Notes: generated from the sequence alone by a model not told the origin. Counted from the stretch's first letter, positions 51,900 through 60,509 are shown. The stretch: DNA of 64,000 nt from Clostridia bacterium (GCA_017465145.1 JAFTWU010000004.1:1-64000), one strand, 5' to 3'. Program-made: numbers and translations.

Positions 51900-51928
51900 T
51901 TGCAATTTTTAAGCCGATAGTGTATACT
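51900..51928 (+). promoter_or_regulatory. Promoter of the foldase-like lipoprotein gene
   Basis: TTGCAA (51900-51905), 17-base spacer, TATACT (51923-51928). It overlaps an in-frame ATG at 51928, which rules that codon out as the start. Confidence 0.75.
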
Positions 51929-51969
51929 TGTATGGTAAAGTCAAAAATGTTATTCGTGGGAGCTTATAT

Positions 51970-53853
51970 ATGAAGAAGTTTTTAATCGCAATCGTATCTC
52001 TCGTAATGTCAGTAACGCTTGGCGTTTCGGGGCTTTTCGGTTGCCAATTGATTACTATAGATAACGAAAAGGATATGGCGCAAGTCGTTGCAACCGTAAA
52101 CATCGGTAAAGAAGACGTCGTTTATAAAAAAGACGTTTCCGTTGCTTATATGAACTACGGCTACGTTTACGAACAATACTACGGCTATACTAAGGCACAA
52201 ACTATCGACCTTATCGTAAATTCTTTGGTAACCAATCGCGTAATGCTACAAAACGCTATTAACGAATTCGATAAAGGCGATGCGCCCTACGATACCGTAT
52301 ATAAAAATCCACAAATCAGCGATAAATGGAATATTGAAAGATATTTAACTTTAGATGAACTTACCAACGCTAAATACAGCGTTTATAAAGATATCAACGC
52401 TCTTTTAGATGCTTACGATGACGATGCTAATCCCACCATTAAAAACGATACCGCACCTACCGCATCTAGAACCGTTCCCACCAACGCTGCTAACGATGAA
52501 GAAATTACTACTCCCGAAAAGCAAGCGTATATCGACAAAGGTTTTGATATTTCAGGCAAGCGCCACAACGCTTTTGATGAACTTATTGAACTTTTTGAAA
52601 ACAACGGCTTAAAGGGTGATGAATACGACGGCAGAACTTTAGAATCAACCGACTACTTTAAGAAAATTTTAATTTCTTACCAAGAAAACGAAATTATCGA
52701 AAAGTTCCAAGAAATTTTAGAAATCGAAGCAAGAAAGACGGTAACTTACGAAGATTTAGTTGCCGCTTACGATAAAGACAAACAAGCACAAACCGAATGG
52801 AGCGCGAGTGAATTTGCCGCAGCAATGTCTTCTGCAACCGCATCTTCACCCTTGCTTTACGGCGCATACGGTAACTACGGTTACGTTTATAACCTTTTAC
52901 TTGGTGCAGACACTATTCAAAGCGCATTAATTAGCGAACTTAACGCTGACACCAAACTTACCGAAGCAGAACGTAGGGTAGAACGCGCAAAAGTTCTTGC
53001 AATGACCACCGCAACCGATTTAAGAGCACCTTGGATCGTTAGTGGTTACGATATGGAAGCAACGGGCAATACCGTTAAATTTACAGGCGACTATACCTTT
53101 AATAAAGATTTCAGCTTGCCTTTCCAAGGTACCGTTAAAGAACTTACCGCTAAAACGGATGAAAAAGATGCAACGTACGGCGTAACTTCTACCCCCAAAT
53201 TTACCTTAAACGGTTTTATTGATATGATGGAAGAATACGTTTACGGCACTACCGCAAGTAACGGCGCGTTTATCGATAGCACCTTTGACTATGCTGAATC
53301 AGTTTATAAATCTGCAAAATATTCTGCAACCGTAGATGCTTATGCAGACAAGATTAACGAATTAATATTTGCGTTCTCTACTGACGAAGGCTCTCTCAAC
53401 ACTTATATGGGTTACGCTATTGCTCCTGAAGTTGACGGCACCGATAGTGAAACTTACGTTACGGAATTTGCAGCCGCTGCACGCGAACTTATCAAGGCTG
53501 GCGGTAACAGTTACGTAATCGTTGCAACCGACTATGGTTACCACGTAATGTTCTATTCACAAGTATTTAGCGGAAACTACGATGCAGGTACTTTTGAAGA
53601 ATATCTTGACAGTTTAGATTTCGATAAGGGTTCTAAAACTTGGCAACAAGTTTACGAAGATATGATTGCTAACTGGAACGACTTTGAAGATACAGACTTC
53701 TATATGTACGCTTTAGCAAGCACCCTTTCATCTTCAATCGTAACCAAAAAGGTTACCGAAGTTGAAACCACCGTTTTAAATAAATACGTTTACGGTGCAG
53801 GCGAAACTTACGTTAAGATTAACCAAGACGCTTACGCAGACTTAATCGGTTAA
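51970..53853 (+). CDS. SurA/PrsA-like lipoprotein, putative extracellular foldase
   Basis: This protein has 627 residues from the ATG at 51970, preceded by GGGAG. A signal peptide with lipobox LFGC gives Cys25. Residues ~35-90 resemble the SurA N-terminal chaperone segment (VATVNIGKEDVVYKKDVSVA, then LIVNSLVTNRVMLQNAI). A region near the end (~495-535: YVTEFAAAARELIKAGG, then YVIVATDYGYHVMFYSQVF) resembles the edge strands of a parvulin rotamase. The parvulin domain is interrupted or weak by eye, so isomerase activity is uncertain. The sequence is rich in Tyr, Asp and Thr. Its place directly after mfd matches the position of prsA-like genes in many Firmicutes. Likely helps fold exported proteins. 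Confidence 0.72.
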   Translation: MKKFLIAIVSLVMSVTLGVSGLFGCQLITIDNEKDMAQVVATVNIGKEDVVYKKDVSVAYMNYGYVYEQYYGYTKAQTIDLIVNSLVTNRVMLQNAINEFDKGDAPYDTVYKNPQISDKWNIERYLTLDELTNAKYSVYKDINALLDAYDDDANPTIKNDTAPTASRTVPTNAANDEEITTPEKQAYIDKGFDISGKRHNAFDELIELFENNGLKGDEYDGRTLESTDYFKKILISYQENEIIEKFQEILEIEARKTVTYEDLVAAYDKDKQAQTEWSASEFAAAMSSATASSPLLYGAYGNYGYVYNLLLGADTIQSALISELNADTKLTEAERRVERAKVLAMTTATDLRAPWIVSGYDMEATGNTVKFTGDYTFNKDFSLPFQGTVKELTAKTDEKDATYGVTSTPKFTLNGFIDMMEEYVYGTTASNGAFIDSTFDYAESVYKSAKYSATVDAYADKINELIFAFSTDEGSLNTYMGYAIAPEVDGTDSETYVTEFAAAARELIKAGGNSYVIVATDYGYHVMFYSQVFSGNYDAGTFEEYLDSLDFDKGSKTWQQVYEDMIANWNDFEDTDFYMYALASTLSSSIVTKKVTEVETTVLNKYVYGAGETYVKINQDAYADLIG

Positions 53854-53869
53854 TAATTAAAACAAAGCA

Positions 53870-53900
53870 AAAGGGCAAAACGGATTTCGTTTTGCCCTTT
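53870..53900 (+). terminator. Terminator of the foldase-like gene
   Basis: A 13-bp stem (53870-53882 with 53888-53900), loop GATTT; the T-run is short. Confidence 0.75.
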
Positions 53901-53921
53901 AATAAAATTGTAATATAACTT

Positions 53922-54515
53922 ATGATACTTTATTTAGATACCGAAACGTCGGGGCTATATCCCGGCAACATATGTCAACTATCCTATATCGTGCAAACGG
54001 ATAGCGAAGTTAGGGCAAAAAATTTCTTTTTTAAGGTAGATTTCGTTGAATACGGCGCGTATATGATTCACGGCTTTTCGGTTGAAAAATTAAACGTGCT
54101 ATCGGGTGGCAAGCGTTTTATCGATCACATAAAAGAGATAGAAAACGACCTTTTAGACGCTAGCCTAGTCGTTGCCCACAACACCGCTTTCGACCTTATG
54201 TTTTTAAGAAAAGAATTTGAAAATTGCGGTAAGATATTACAGATAGGCGATACCTTTTGCTCTATGAAAGCAATGACGCCCGTATGTAAATTGCCACGTC
54301 GCACGGGCGCGGGGTATAAATACCCTAAACTTAACGAACTTTGCGCCTTTTTAGGTATCAGCGATAAAGATATTAATTTTGCTTGTAAACAGTTTTACGG
54401 AAGTTTCGTTGACTATCACGACGCCCGCTTTGATACCGTTGCCTTGTGTTTAGCGTGCAACCGCATAATGTACGGCAACTATTTAGATAAAATCGACTTA
54501 AAAAATTATTTATAA
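53922..54515 (+). CDS. DnaQ-like 3'-5' exonuclease (DEDDh)
   Basis: This 197-residue soluble exonuclease domain has all metal and catalytic motifs: Exo I LYLDTETSG (Asp6, Glu8), Exo II VVAHNTAFDLMFL (with the Asp) and Exo III HDARFDTVALC (His and Asp). This is the stand-alone form of the epsilon/oligoribonuclease superfamily; the substrate may be DNA or RNA. The ATG sits 5 bases after TAATAT with no ribosome binding site. The AEC transporter starts 12 bases after its stop, so the two are co-transcribed, although their roles appear unrelated. Confidence 0.9.
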   Translation: MILYLDTETSGLYPGNICQLSYIVQTDSEVRAKNFFFKVDFVEYGAYMIHGFSVEKLNVLSGGKRFIDHIKEIENDLLDASLVVAHNTAFDLMFLRKEFENCGKILQIGDTFCSMKAMTPVCKLPRRTGAGYKYPKLNELCAFLGISDKDINFACKQFYGSFVDYHDARFDTVALCLACNRIMYGNYLDKIDLKNYL

Positions 54516-54527
54516 CGGAAATATTTT

Positions 54528-55538
54528 ATGAATTTTTTAGACGTTTTAATCGCCGTTGTGTTCTTGCTTATCCTGGCAGTTCCCGGCTTTATATTAAAAA
54601 AGATTAAATTTTTACCCGAAGGTGCAGACGGCATCTTTTCAACCATGGTGTTATACGTTTGTCAACCCATGCTTGTTTTTATGGCGTTCCAAAAAACCAC
54701 CTTCTCTGCCGACGTTGGCATAAACATGCTTATCGTTGCGGGGCTTACTTTCGTAGTCCACTTTTTAATGATTGGCTTTATGTTTTTGGTCTTCCGCAAC
54801 AAAAAGGGCGACGACGCTAAAAAAGCAAAAATCAACGCGTTAAGATTTGCAAGTATTTTTAGTAACTGTGGCTTTATGGGTATGCCGTTTCTGCAATCTC
54901 TTTTTGCAAACCAACCAGAACTTCAAGGCGAAATATTAATCTATGCTGGGGTGGTAATCGCAGTATTCAACCTTTTAACTTGGTCTGTTGGCGTGTTTAT
55001 CGTATCGGGTGACAAAAAGCAAATTTCATTAAAGAAAACAATACTTAACCCCACGGTTATCGGCTTAATTTTGGGTATTTTAGTTTTCATTATTGCAAAA
55101 GTTCCCCTAAAAGATGTAACCCCCACGGGTAGCGTTGGCGATAAAGTTTTAGAAGGCTTTATTAAAGCGTGCAATTTCTTAGCGGAAATGGTAACCCCCG
55201 TTTCTATGACGGTTATCGGTATAAAACTTGCAAACTCTAACCTTAAAAAGATTTTCTTAGACAAATGGGCATACGTTAACGCGGTTAATAAACTTATCGT
55301 AATGTCGTTAATTTCAATTTTGGTTACCGCGTTTTTACCGATAGCACCGGTTATGAAATATTGTGTGTTCTTCTTGTTATCAATGCCAAGTGCAACCAAC
55401 ACAGTTATGTTTGCCGTTCGTTTTGGTGGCGATAGCGATAGCGGAACTGTTTTCGTACTGCTTTCAACAATATTATCTTGTGTAACCCTGCCACTTATGT
55501 TCTTGGTAATGAACGGGCTATTTAACGTGCCTATTTAG
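54528..55538 (+). CDS. AEC family transporter (auxin efflux carrier fold)
   Basis: This protein of 336 residues has about ten membrane helices in two halves. Typical pieces are VVFLLILAVPGFILKKIKFL at the start, FASIFSNCGFMGMPFLQSLF in the middle (the family's Asn-Cys-Gly-Phe motif) and LSMPSATNTVMFAVRFGGDS near the end. Bacterial members export or take up organic acids such as malate or malonate. No substrate gene is adjacent. It follows the exonuclease gene by 12 bases. Confidence 0.9.
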   Translation: MNFLDVLIAVVFLLILAVPGFILKKIKFLPEGADGIFSTMVLYVCQPMLVFMAFQKTTFSADVGINMLIVAGLTFVVHFLMIGFMFLVFRNKKGDDAKKAKINALRFASIFSNCGFMGMPFLQSLFANQPELQGEILIYAGVVIAVFNLLTWSVGVFIVSGDKKQISLKKTILNPTVIGLILGILVFIIAKVPLKDVTPTGSVGDKVLEGFIKACNFLAEMVTPVSMTVIGIKLANSNLKKIFLDKWAYVNAVNKLIVMSLISILVTAFLPIAPVMKYCVFFLLSMPSATNTVMFAVRFGGDSDSGTVFVLLSTILSCVTLPLMFLVMNGLFNVPI

Positions 55539-55594
55539 CGGATAACGTAAATCTAATAAAACCAATTATTTTATATATTCAAAAGCATAAATGC

Positions 55595-55623
55595 TTGAAA
55601 AAAATAATTCTATTTGCTATAAT
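55595..55623 (+). promoter_or_regulatory. tRNA-Gln promoter
   Basis: TTGAAA (55595-55600), 17-base spacer, TGC-TATAAT extended -10 (TATAAT at 55618-55623). Confidence 0.82.
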
Positions 55624-55640
55624 AACCTAGCAAATTGAAT

Positions 55641-55715
55641 AGGGGTATCGCCAAGCGGTAAGGCACTGGCCTCTGACTCCAGTATTCGTAGGTTCAAATC
55701 CTGCTACCCCTGCCA
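55641..55715 (+). tRNA. tRNA-Gln(CTG), CCA encoded
   Basis: This is 75 bases with a full cloverleaf. The acceptor stem AGGGGTA pairs with TACCCCT and is followed by discriminator G and encoded CCA. The D arm GCCAAGCGGTAAGGC, anticodon loop CTCTGAC with anticodon CTG (T33, A37) and T arm GTAGG-TTCAAAT-CCTGC are visible. The anticodon stem CTGGC/TCCAG has a C31-T39 mismatch at the last pair. Overall it closely resembles the E. coli tRNA-Gln(CUG), but the first pair is A-T instead of T-A. It has its own promoter and terminator. With glnS in the window, it is the expected substrate of that enzyme. Confidence 0.95.
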
Positions 55716-55721
55716 TAAAAG

Positions 55722-55747
55722 AAAACGCCCTTTCGGGCGTTTTTTTT
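55722..55747 (+). terminator. tRNA-Gln terminator
   Basis: A 9-bp stem (55722-55730 with 55735-55743), loop TTTC, long T-run. Confidence 0.88.
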
Positions 55748-55769
55748 CTAATTTATTTTAAAAATTCCA

Positions 55770-55798
55770 TTGAATAACTATCGGCTAAATGCTATAAT
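55770..55798 (+). promoter_or_regulatory. Promoter of the HD/esterase pair
   Basis: TTGAAT (55770-55775), 17-base spacer, TATAAT (55793-55798). Confidence 0.78.
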
Positions 55799-55821
55799 AT
55801 GGCTAGCGAAAAGGAGCGTAT

Positions 55822-56409
55822 ATGATAGACGAAAGATTTAGCAAACAACTTCAGTTTATATTAGAACTTGACAAAGAAAAAAATATCTATCGCCAAACAA
55901 GTTTAACTAATCACGGCAGAAAGGAAAACGATGCCGAACACGCTTGGCATATGGCAATTATGATATATTTGCTTAAAGAATACGCCAACGACGATTTCGA
56001 CGTTAAAAAGGCAATGCTAATGGCACTTATTCACGACGTAGTTGAAATTGACGCGGGTGACGCATACGCATATGACCAAGCGGCACTAGATGCTCAAGAG
56101 GAAAAGGAAAAGGCGGCTGCAAAGCGACTATTCGGTATGTTGCCGAAAGACCAGCAAAAAGAGTTAGCCGATATTTTTGAAGAGTTCGAAAAGGGCGAAA
56201 GTGCAGAAGCGCGTTTCGTTCGCACCATAGACAATCTTCAACCACTTGTGCTTAACAATTCAAACGGCGGTACCGATTGGATGGAACACGGCGTTTCTAA
56301 AGCGCAAGTTTATAAGCGCCAACAACGAAATGAAAAAGGTTCTCAATTCCTTTGGGAATATACTAAAGAACTAATAGAAGAAAACGCCAAAAAGGGCAGT
56401 CTAAAATAA
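55822..56409 (+). CDS. HD-domain phosphohydrolase (YfbR/HDDC2-like)
   Basis: This 195-residue soluble protein has the HD metal motif set: His40 or His43 in DAEHAWHMAI, His71-Asp72 in ALIHDVVEIDAGD, and a late Asp in VRTIDNLQPL. The layout fits the YfbR/HDDC2 group of 5'-deoxynucleotidases that remove phosphate from dNMPs. The esterase gene starts 26 bases later, so an operon is likely. Activity as a nucleotidase is the best guess, not proven by sequence. Confidence 0.88.
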   Translation: MIDERFSKQLQFILELDKEKNIYRQTSLTNHGRKENDAEHAWHMAIMIYLLKEYANDDFDVKKAMLMALIHDVVEIDAGDAYAYDQAALDAQEEKEKAAAKRLFGMLPKDQQKELADIFEEFEKGESAEARFVRTIDNLQPLVLNNSNGGTDWMEHGVSKAQVYKRQQRNEKGSQFLWEYTKELIEENAKKGSLK

Positions 56410-56435
56410 TTAATAAAAATTTAAGGACGACAAAA

Positions 56436-57446
56436 ATGAAAACCATAAATAGCCATCAGTTTGAATACGATTTTCTTGTGAAAAACCCACCACTTATGCA
56501 CTACGATAAATCAATGCCGTTTACTAAGTGGCAAGAATTAGCACGCGAAAAATTAACCGAACTTTTAGGTCTACCTTTTGAAAAGTGCGACCCCGAAACG
56601 ATTATCGAATACGTTTTAGAAGAAAAAGATTTTACCGATTATCGCATGCTTATTCAAACGGAAAAGGGCTATAACGTTCCGTGCCACTTGTGGTTGCCTA
56701 AGAACGCAGAAAAGTCGCCCCTAACCATTTGTTTAAGCGGACACGGTGGCGGTATGCATATCGCTATGGGCAGGGCAAAGAACGAAGAAGATGAACAAGA
56801 TTTAAAAGAATGGTATCATCGCGCAATGGCTGTTCGTGCAATAAAGCAAGGTCGCGCAGCGTTAATCGTTGAAGCGCGTAACTTTGGCGAAAGCAGTTTA
56901 TCGGGCTACGGCACTTCTTGTACGGAAGCAAGCAAAATAGCACTTCTTATGGGCAGAACGGTAATAGGCGAACGCGTTTGGGACGTTATGCGAATTTTAG
57001 ACGTGTTAGAAACTGACTTTGCCGATAAAATTAACTTTAGCGATATCGTGTGCACGGGCAACTCTGGTGGTGGTACGGCAACTTATTATCTTGCTTGTTT
57101 AGAACAACGCATAACAGCAGCCGCTCCATCTTGTTCGGTATGCACCTACGAACACTCTATTGCCGCAATGGAACATTGTATGTGCAATCATATTCCATCA
57201 ATCCGTAAATACTTTGAAATGGGCGACTTAGCAGGTTTAATTGCGCCTAGAAAATTAGTCGTTGCTACGGGTAGATACGATGGAATTTTTCCTTTAGAAG
57301 GGGCTTTGAAAACTTTCGATACTATTAAAGAATTATATACGGTGGCAGGTGTTCCAAACAACTGCGCACTAACGATAGGCGAAAGTGGACACTTAAACTA
57401 CGCCGACGAAATGTGGGCAGAACTAAACAAAATGGGCATAAAATAG
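56436..57446 (+). CDS. Alpha/beta hydrolase, acetyl-esterase type
   Basis: This 336-residue soluble hydrolase has a Ser-His-Asp triad. The nucleophile is Ser210 in VCTGNSGGGTATYYLA, the acid is probably the Asp in VVATGRYDGIFPL and the His is in GESGHLNY. The N-terminal part YRMLIQTEKGYNVPCHLWLP and CLSGHGGGMHIAMGR matches the acetyl xylan esterase/abhydrolase 7 type enzymes that act on acylated sugars or similar esters. No signal peptide, so it acts inside the cell. It follows the HD gene, and a bidirectional terminator at 57465 lies between it and rsmE. Confidence 0.88.
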   Translation: MKTINSHQFEYDFLVKNPPLMHYDKSMPFTKWQELAREKLTELLGLPFEKCDPETIIEYVLEEKDFTDYRMLIQTEKGYNVPCHLWLPKNAEKSPLTICLSGHGGGMHIAMGRAKNEEDEQDLKEWYHRAMAVRAIKQGRAALIVEARNFGESSLSGYGTSCTEASKIALLMGRTVIGERVWDVMRILDVLETDFADKINFSDIVCTGNSGGGTATYYLACLEQRITAAAPSCSVCTYEHSIAAMEHCMCNHIPSIRKYFEMGDLAGLIAPRKLVVATGRYDGIFPLEGALKTFDTIKELYTVAGVPNNCALTIGESGHLNYADEMWAELNKMGIK

Positions 57447-57464
57447 AATAAAAAGAAATAGAAA

Positions 57465-57498
57465 AAAAGAGTGTTGCAAAAATTCGCAACACTCTTTT
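57465..57498. terminator. Bidirectional terminator between the esterase and rsmE genes
   Basis: A perfect 13-bp stem (57465-57477 with 57486-57498) with A- and T-rich ends. Confidence 0.87.
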
Positions 57499-57509
57499 AA
57501 TTTATAAGT

Positions 57510-58256
57510 TTATTCGCTTAAATTCATTTCTGCGTGTAACATACACATTGATAGAGCGCATATAGACGCCGTTTCCGTGCGCAAAATTCGTTTTCCTAAA
57601 GAGATAACTTTGCCACCCGCGTCAGTTAAGCGTGCAATTTCACTTTCTTCAAAACCGCCTTCAGGACCGATAAAAATGCCAACGCGCATACCCTTTTTAA
57701 TGCACGCTAGCGCGTCCTTAGTATCTTGCATACCGTTTTTGCATTCATAGGGGACAAGCAGTAAATCTAAATCTTTAATTACGTCAAGCGCCTTGTTAAA
57801 GGAAGTTGCGCCGTAAATTTCAGGCACTAAGTTGCGCTTACTTTGTTTTGCCGCGCTTTCGGCAATGGCTTGCCAACGTTCTTGTTTTGATTTCTTCTTT
57901 TTTTCTTCAATTTTAACGATAGAGCGCGCCATTTCAACAGGCACAACCACTCCTGCTCCAAGTTCAACTGCCTTTTGAATAACCGTCTCTAACTTGTCGC
58001 TTTTCGGCATGCCTTGGAATAGATAAATTTCAATAGGCAGAGCGGTGTCGTTATAGTTTTCCATAACCGTTTTAAGTTTAACGAAATCCCCGTCAAACTG
58101 AACTATGGTACATAGGTGACTAGCCCCGCCAACGCTTACCAAAAGGTTATCGCCTTCCTTCATACGAAGAGCGTTTTTAATATGGTTAAAATCGCCACCA
58201 CTTATTATAAAGCCGTCTTTAGTTACGGCGTTTTCGTCAACGAAAAAGTTATACAT
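57510..58256 (-). CDS. rsmE: 16S rRNA (uracil-1498-N3)-methyltransferase
   Basis: This 248-residue SPOUT methyltransferase modifies U1498 of 16S rRNA with SAM. A PUA-like N-terminal part (FFVDENAVTKDGFIISGGDF, then HIKNALRMKEGDNLLV) precedes the catalytic part, in which SAM-binding motifs are visible: VIQKAVELGAGVVVPVEMAR, RVGIFIGPEGGFEESEIARL and SLGKRILRTETASICALSMC. Its ATG overlaps the stop of the upstream acyltransferase gene by one base (TAATG), so translation is coupled. That pairing with a lipid enzyme is unusual and may just be a shared transcript. Confidence 0.95.
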   Translation of the reverse strand: MYNFFVDENAVTKDGFIISGGDFNHIKNALRMKEGDNLLVSVGGASHLCTIVQFDGDFVKLKTVMENYNDTALPIEIYLFQGMPKSDKLETVIQKAVELGAGVVVPVEMARSIVKIEEKKKKSKQERWQAIAESAAKQSKRNLVPEIYGATSFNKALDVIKDLDLLLVPYECKNGMQDTKDALACIKKGMRVGIFIGPEGGFEESEIARLTDAGGKVISLGKRILRTETASICALSMCMLHAEMNLSE

Positions 58257-59497
58257 TAGTGTGCGATTGCATCCTTATGAATATTAAATAGCGTTTTAAA
58301 TGCCGTTATCCACTTAGTAACGCACCTTCCGTCCTTAGGAACAATGCGGTAGATGGTGCTACCGTCTTGAATTTCAAAGCGTTTACCGGGAACGAAAGGC
58401 AACATGGGGTAAGAGCCGGAAAAGATTTTTTTATAGAAGGGTTTATCGTCTATTTTGCCGTCTAGAATAAGATTTTCTTTATCTAAAGTAACTTTAGCGC
58501 TCCCTACGGGCACGTACTTATGCTTTTTATCGTTAATCATATGCACTTCTGCATCTAAATCAAGCTTAAAATTTTGGTCGTTTTTAATTTCTTCAGCGTA
58601 ATCTTCAATAATCTTGTTGTACATTATAGATGCATACTTAAAGTCGGGGTTATTGCTACCCGTAACGTTAAATAAACCGTATTTGTCGGCGGTAAGCGTA
58701 AGCCCACATGCATCACAAATAAGAGCGTTGTCACCGCTAACCTTCAAGCCGTATTCCTTTCCACATTTGGGACAACGGAACAAAACGTGTTCTAAACCTT
58801 CAACGTTATCACCATTTTTATATTCAACGCGGTTAATTTCGTTATTTTTATAGGCGTCAAAATATAACGCGTTTGTAACTGCCGTCTGCATTTCTTCGTT
58901 AGAAATAGCCTTAACTTGTTCGCGGTCCATAAACTTAGTTATGTCTATAGTGATTTGCCCTTTGCGTTTTACCGCGCTCCACTTGGGTTTAGTAAGGTAG
59001 CTACCGCTAATTTTTGCTAAATAAATGTCGGCGTCAAGCCATTTTAACGTTTTACCGGTAGCGTGGGGAACGAGCGTTGCCTCACCAGACTCCGTCATAA
59101 GCCCTGCGGGGTATAAAACTAGTGGGCGTTCACTTTCAACCGCCTGTTTCATAAGGCGCATATCGGTAAGGGAAGTTTGAAATTGATTTTTAGGAATTAC
59201 GCCACATCTTTTTAATAGCGGATACATACTAGGTACCGATTGATAAAAAGAACTGCTTATAACCATGTGTGCACTTTCGCGAAGTGCTGCGCCAACGAAT
59301 ATAAAATCTATTGCAGATTCGTGGTTAACGATAAGCACCCTGCGACCTTTAGAGCCTTTAAGTTCGTTTTTTCCTATTTTGCAGTTGTATAAAAACTTAG
59401 CGGCAAACCTTGATGCCGTTTTGAAAAGCCAAAAAACAAATCTGTTTGGTTTTTTTAGCGTATTCAAGTTTTCTTTTTTTAGGTTGTCTTTTTTCAT
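58256..59497 (-). CDS. Acyltransferase (PlsC clan) fused to a zinc ribbon and a novel C-terminal domain
   Basis: This protein has 413 residues from the ATG at 59497. The N-terminal ~200 residues are a glycerophosphate acyltransferase domain: block I NHESAID with His59 and Asp64, block II FYQSVPSMYPLLKRCGVIPK, and block III YPAGLMTESG in place of the usual FPEGTRS. A four-Cys zinc ribbon follows (CPKCGKEYG and CDACG, Cys242, 245, 261, 264). A ~140-residue end region carries the pattern KKHKYVPVGSAKVTLDKENL and GKIDDKPFYKKIFSGSYPML. The ribbon plus end domain is atypical for PlsC and may hold a regulatory or partner role. The promoter carries a 23-bp palindrome (59523). Confidence 0.8.
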   Translation of the reverse strand: MKKDNLKKENLNTLKKPNRFVFWLFKTASRFAAKFLYNCKIGKNELKGSKGRRVLIVNHESAIDFIFVGAALRESAHMVISSSFYQSVPSMYPLLKRCGVIPKNQFQTSLTDMRLMKQAVESERPLVLYPAGLMTESGEATLVPHATGKTLKWLDADIYLAKISGSYLTKPKWSAVKRKGQITIDITKFMDREQVKAISNEEMQTAVTNALYFDAYKNNEINRVEYKNGDNVEGLEHVLFRCPKCGKEYGLKVSGDNALICDACGLTLTADKYGLFNVTGSNNPDFKYASIMYNKIIEDYAEEIKNDQNFKLDLDAEVHMINDKKHKYVPVGSAKVTLDKENLILDGKIDDKPFYKKIFSGSYPMLPFVPGKRFEIQDGSTIYRIVPKDGRCVTKWITAFKTLFNIHKDAIAH

Positions 59498-59522
59498 AAT
59501 AAGTCCAGGTCGTTCTAGTTGT

Positions 59523-59545
59523 TTTGTAGTGTATAACACTACAAA
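59523..59545. promoter_or_regulatory. 23-bp perfect palindrome, proposed operator
   Basis: Two 10-base arms (TTTGTAGTGT and ACACTACAAA) flank ATA. On the minus strand it begins 2 bases after the -10 of the acyltransferase promoter, so it covers the transcription start. The general form (GTAGTGT...ACACTAC) fits a GntR- or MarR-type repressor, but the protein is not identified. Confidence 0.65.
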
Positions 59546-59547
59546 TT

Positions 59548-59576
59548 ATTTTAGCACTATTAATATTCGTTGTCAA
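59548..59576 (-). promoter_or_regulatory. Promoter of the acyltransferase-rsmE operon
   Basis: On the minus strand TTGACA (59571-59576), 17-base spacer, TGC-TAAAAT extended -10 (TAAAAT at 59548-59553). Confidence 0.82.
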
Positions 59577-59635
59577 TACTTGCAAAAAAATAGACCATAC
59601 GGACAAAAAAATTTTGCACCCGCACTATATAATTG

Positions 59636-59665
59636 TTGCAAATTTAATTAAAACGGGTGTATAAT
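59636..59665 (+). promoter_or_regulatory. Promoter of the DUF554 gene
   Basis: TTGCAA (59636-59641), 18-base spacer, TATAAT (59660-59665). The gene starts at 59692. Confidence 0.7.
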
Positions 59666-59691
59666 TTCATTGTAAAAAGGCAAGGTGAATT

Positions 59692-60426
59692 ATGATAGGA
59701 CTTGGCACTTTAATAAACGTTGGCACGATTTTGCTTGGCGGTTTGCTTGGTATTTTGTGTAAAAAAGTTATAAGCGAAAGGTTACAACAAGCGCTAACTA
59801 AAGCGATAGGCGTTTGCGTGCTTTTCGTTGGTATTTCAGGTGCAATAGACAATATGTTTACCATAAGTGAAACGGAAGGGCTTGTGTCCGCTGGTTCACT
59901 TATGATGATTTTAAGCATAGTTATCGGCACGCTTTTAGGTGAATTAATCAATATAGAAGGCGGTTTAGAAAAGTTTGGCGCATTTTTAAAAAGAATTTCT
60001 AAAAGCGAAAAAGATAATAGTTTTTTAGACGGATTTTTAACTGCGTCTTTCACCGTTTGTATAGGCGCAATGGCGGTAATCGGCGCACTAAACGACGGTC
60101 TTAATAAAGATTACAGTTTGCTTATTATTAAATCTATTTTAGACTTCGTAACCGTGCTTGTATTAAGTTCTACCATGGGGAAAGGTTGCATTTTCTCTGC
60201 TATTCCCGTGCTAATTTTCCAAGGTTTAATAACCTTGCTTGCCCGCTTTGTTGGACCGGTTATGACAGAACTTGCAATTACAAATTTAGGTATCGTTGGC
60301 TCTGTGTTAATATTCTGCGTAGGCTTAAATTTAGTGTGGGGCAAAAAGATAAAAGTGGCAAATATGTTGCCCGCGCTTATCTTTGCAATAGCCTTTGCTT
60401 ACGTTCCTTACGTGTCGGGTATTTAA
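59692..60426 (+). CDS. DUF554 family membrane protein
   Basis: This protein of 244 residues has seven membrane helices and a glycine-rich start (MIGLGTLINVGTILLGGLLG). Other family landmarks are VLFVGISGAIDNMF, LSIVIGTLLGELINIEGGLE, TASFTVCIGAMAVIGALNDG and ILSSTMGKGCIFSAIPVLIF-like text near 160-175. The family (YdfK/YqgA) is widely conserved in Firmicutes and its role is not established. It is divergent from the acyltransferase operon and ends in a strong terminator at 60510. Confidence 0.9.
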   Translation: MIGLGTLINVGTILLGGLLGILCKKVISERLQQALTKAIGVCVLFVGISGAIDNMFTISETEGLVSAGSLMMILSIVIGTLLGELINIEGGLEKFGAFLKRISKSEKDNSFLDGFLTASFTVCIGAMAVIGALNDGLNKDYSLLIIKSILDFVTVLVLSSTMGKGCIFSAIPVLIFQGLITLLARFVGPVMTELAITNLGIVGSVLIFCVGLNLVWGKKIKVANMLPALIFAIAFAYVPYVSGI

Positions 60427-60509
60427 GGTTTATAAGGGGAAGAAAAGCTCATTTAAACAGCCATAAATTTACCCTACTAAAAGTTGTAAAAATTCATTAA
60501 AAAAATATT

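Noticed and set aside
54941-55402. Minus-strand frame of 153 codons in the AEC transporter gene
   Set aside because: Antisense shadow; the plus-strand protein is a clear family member.
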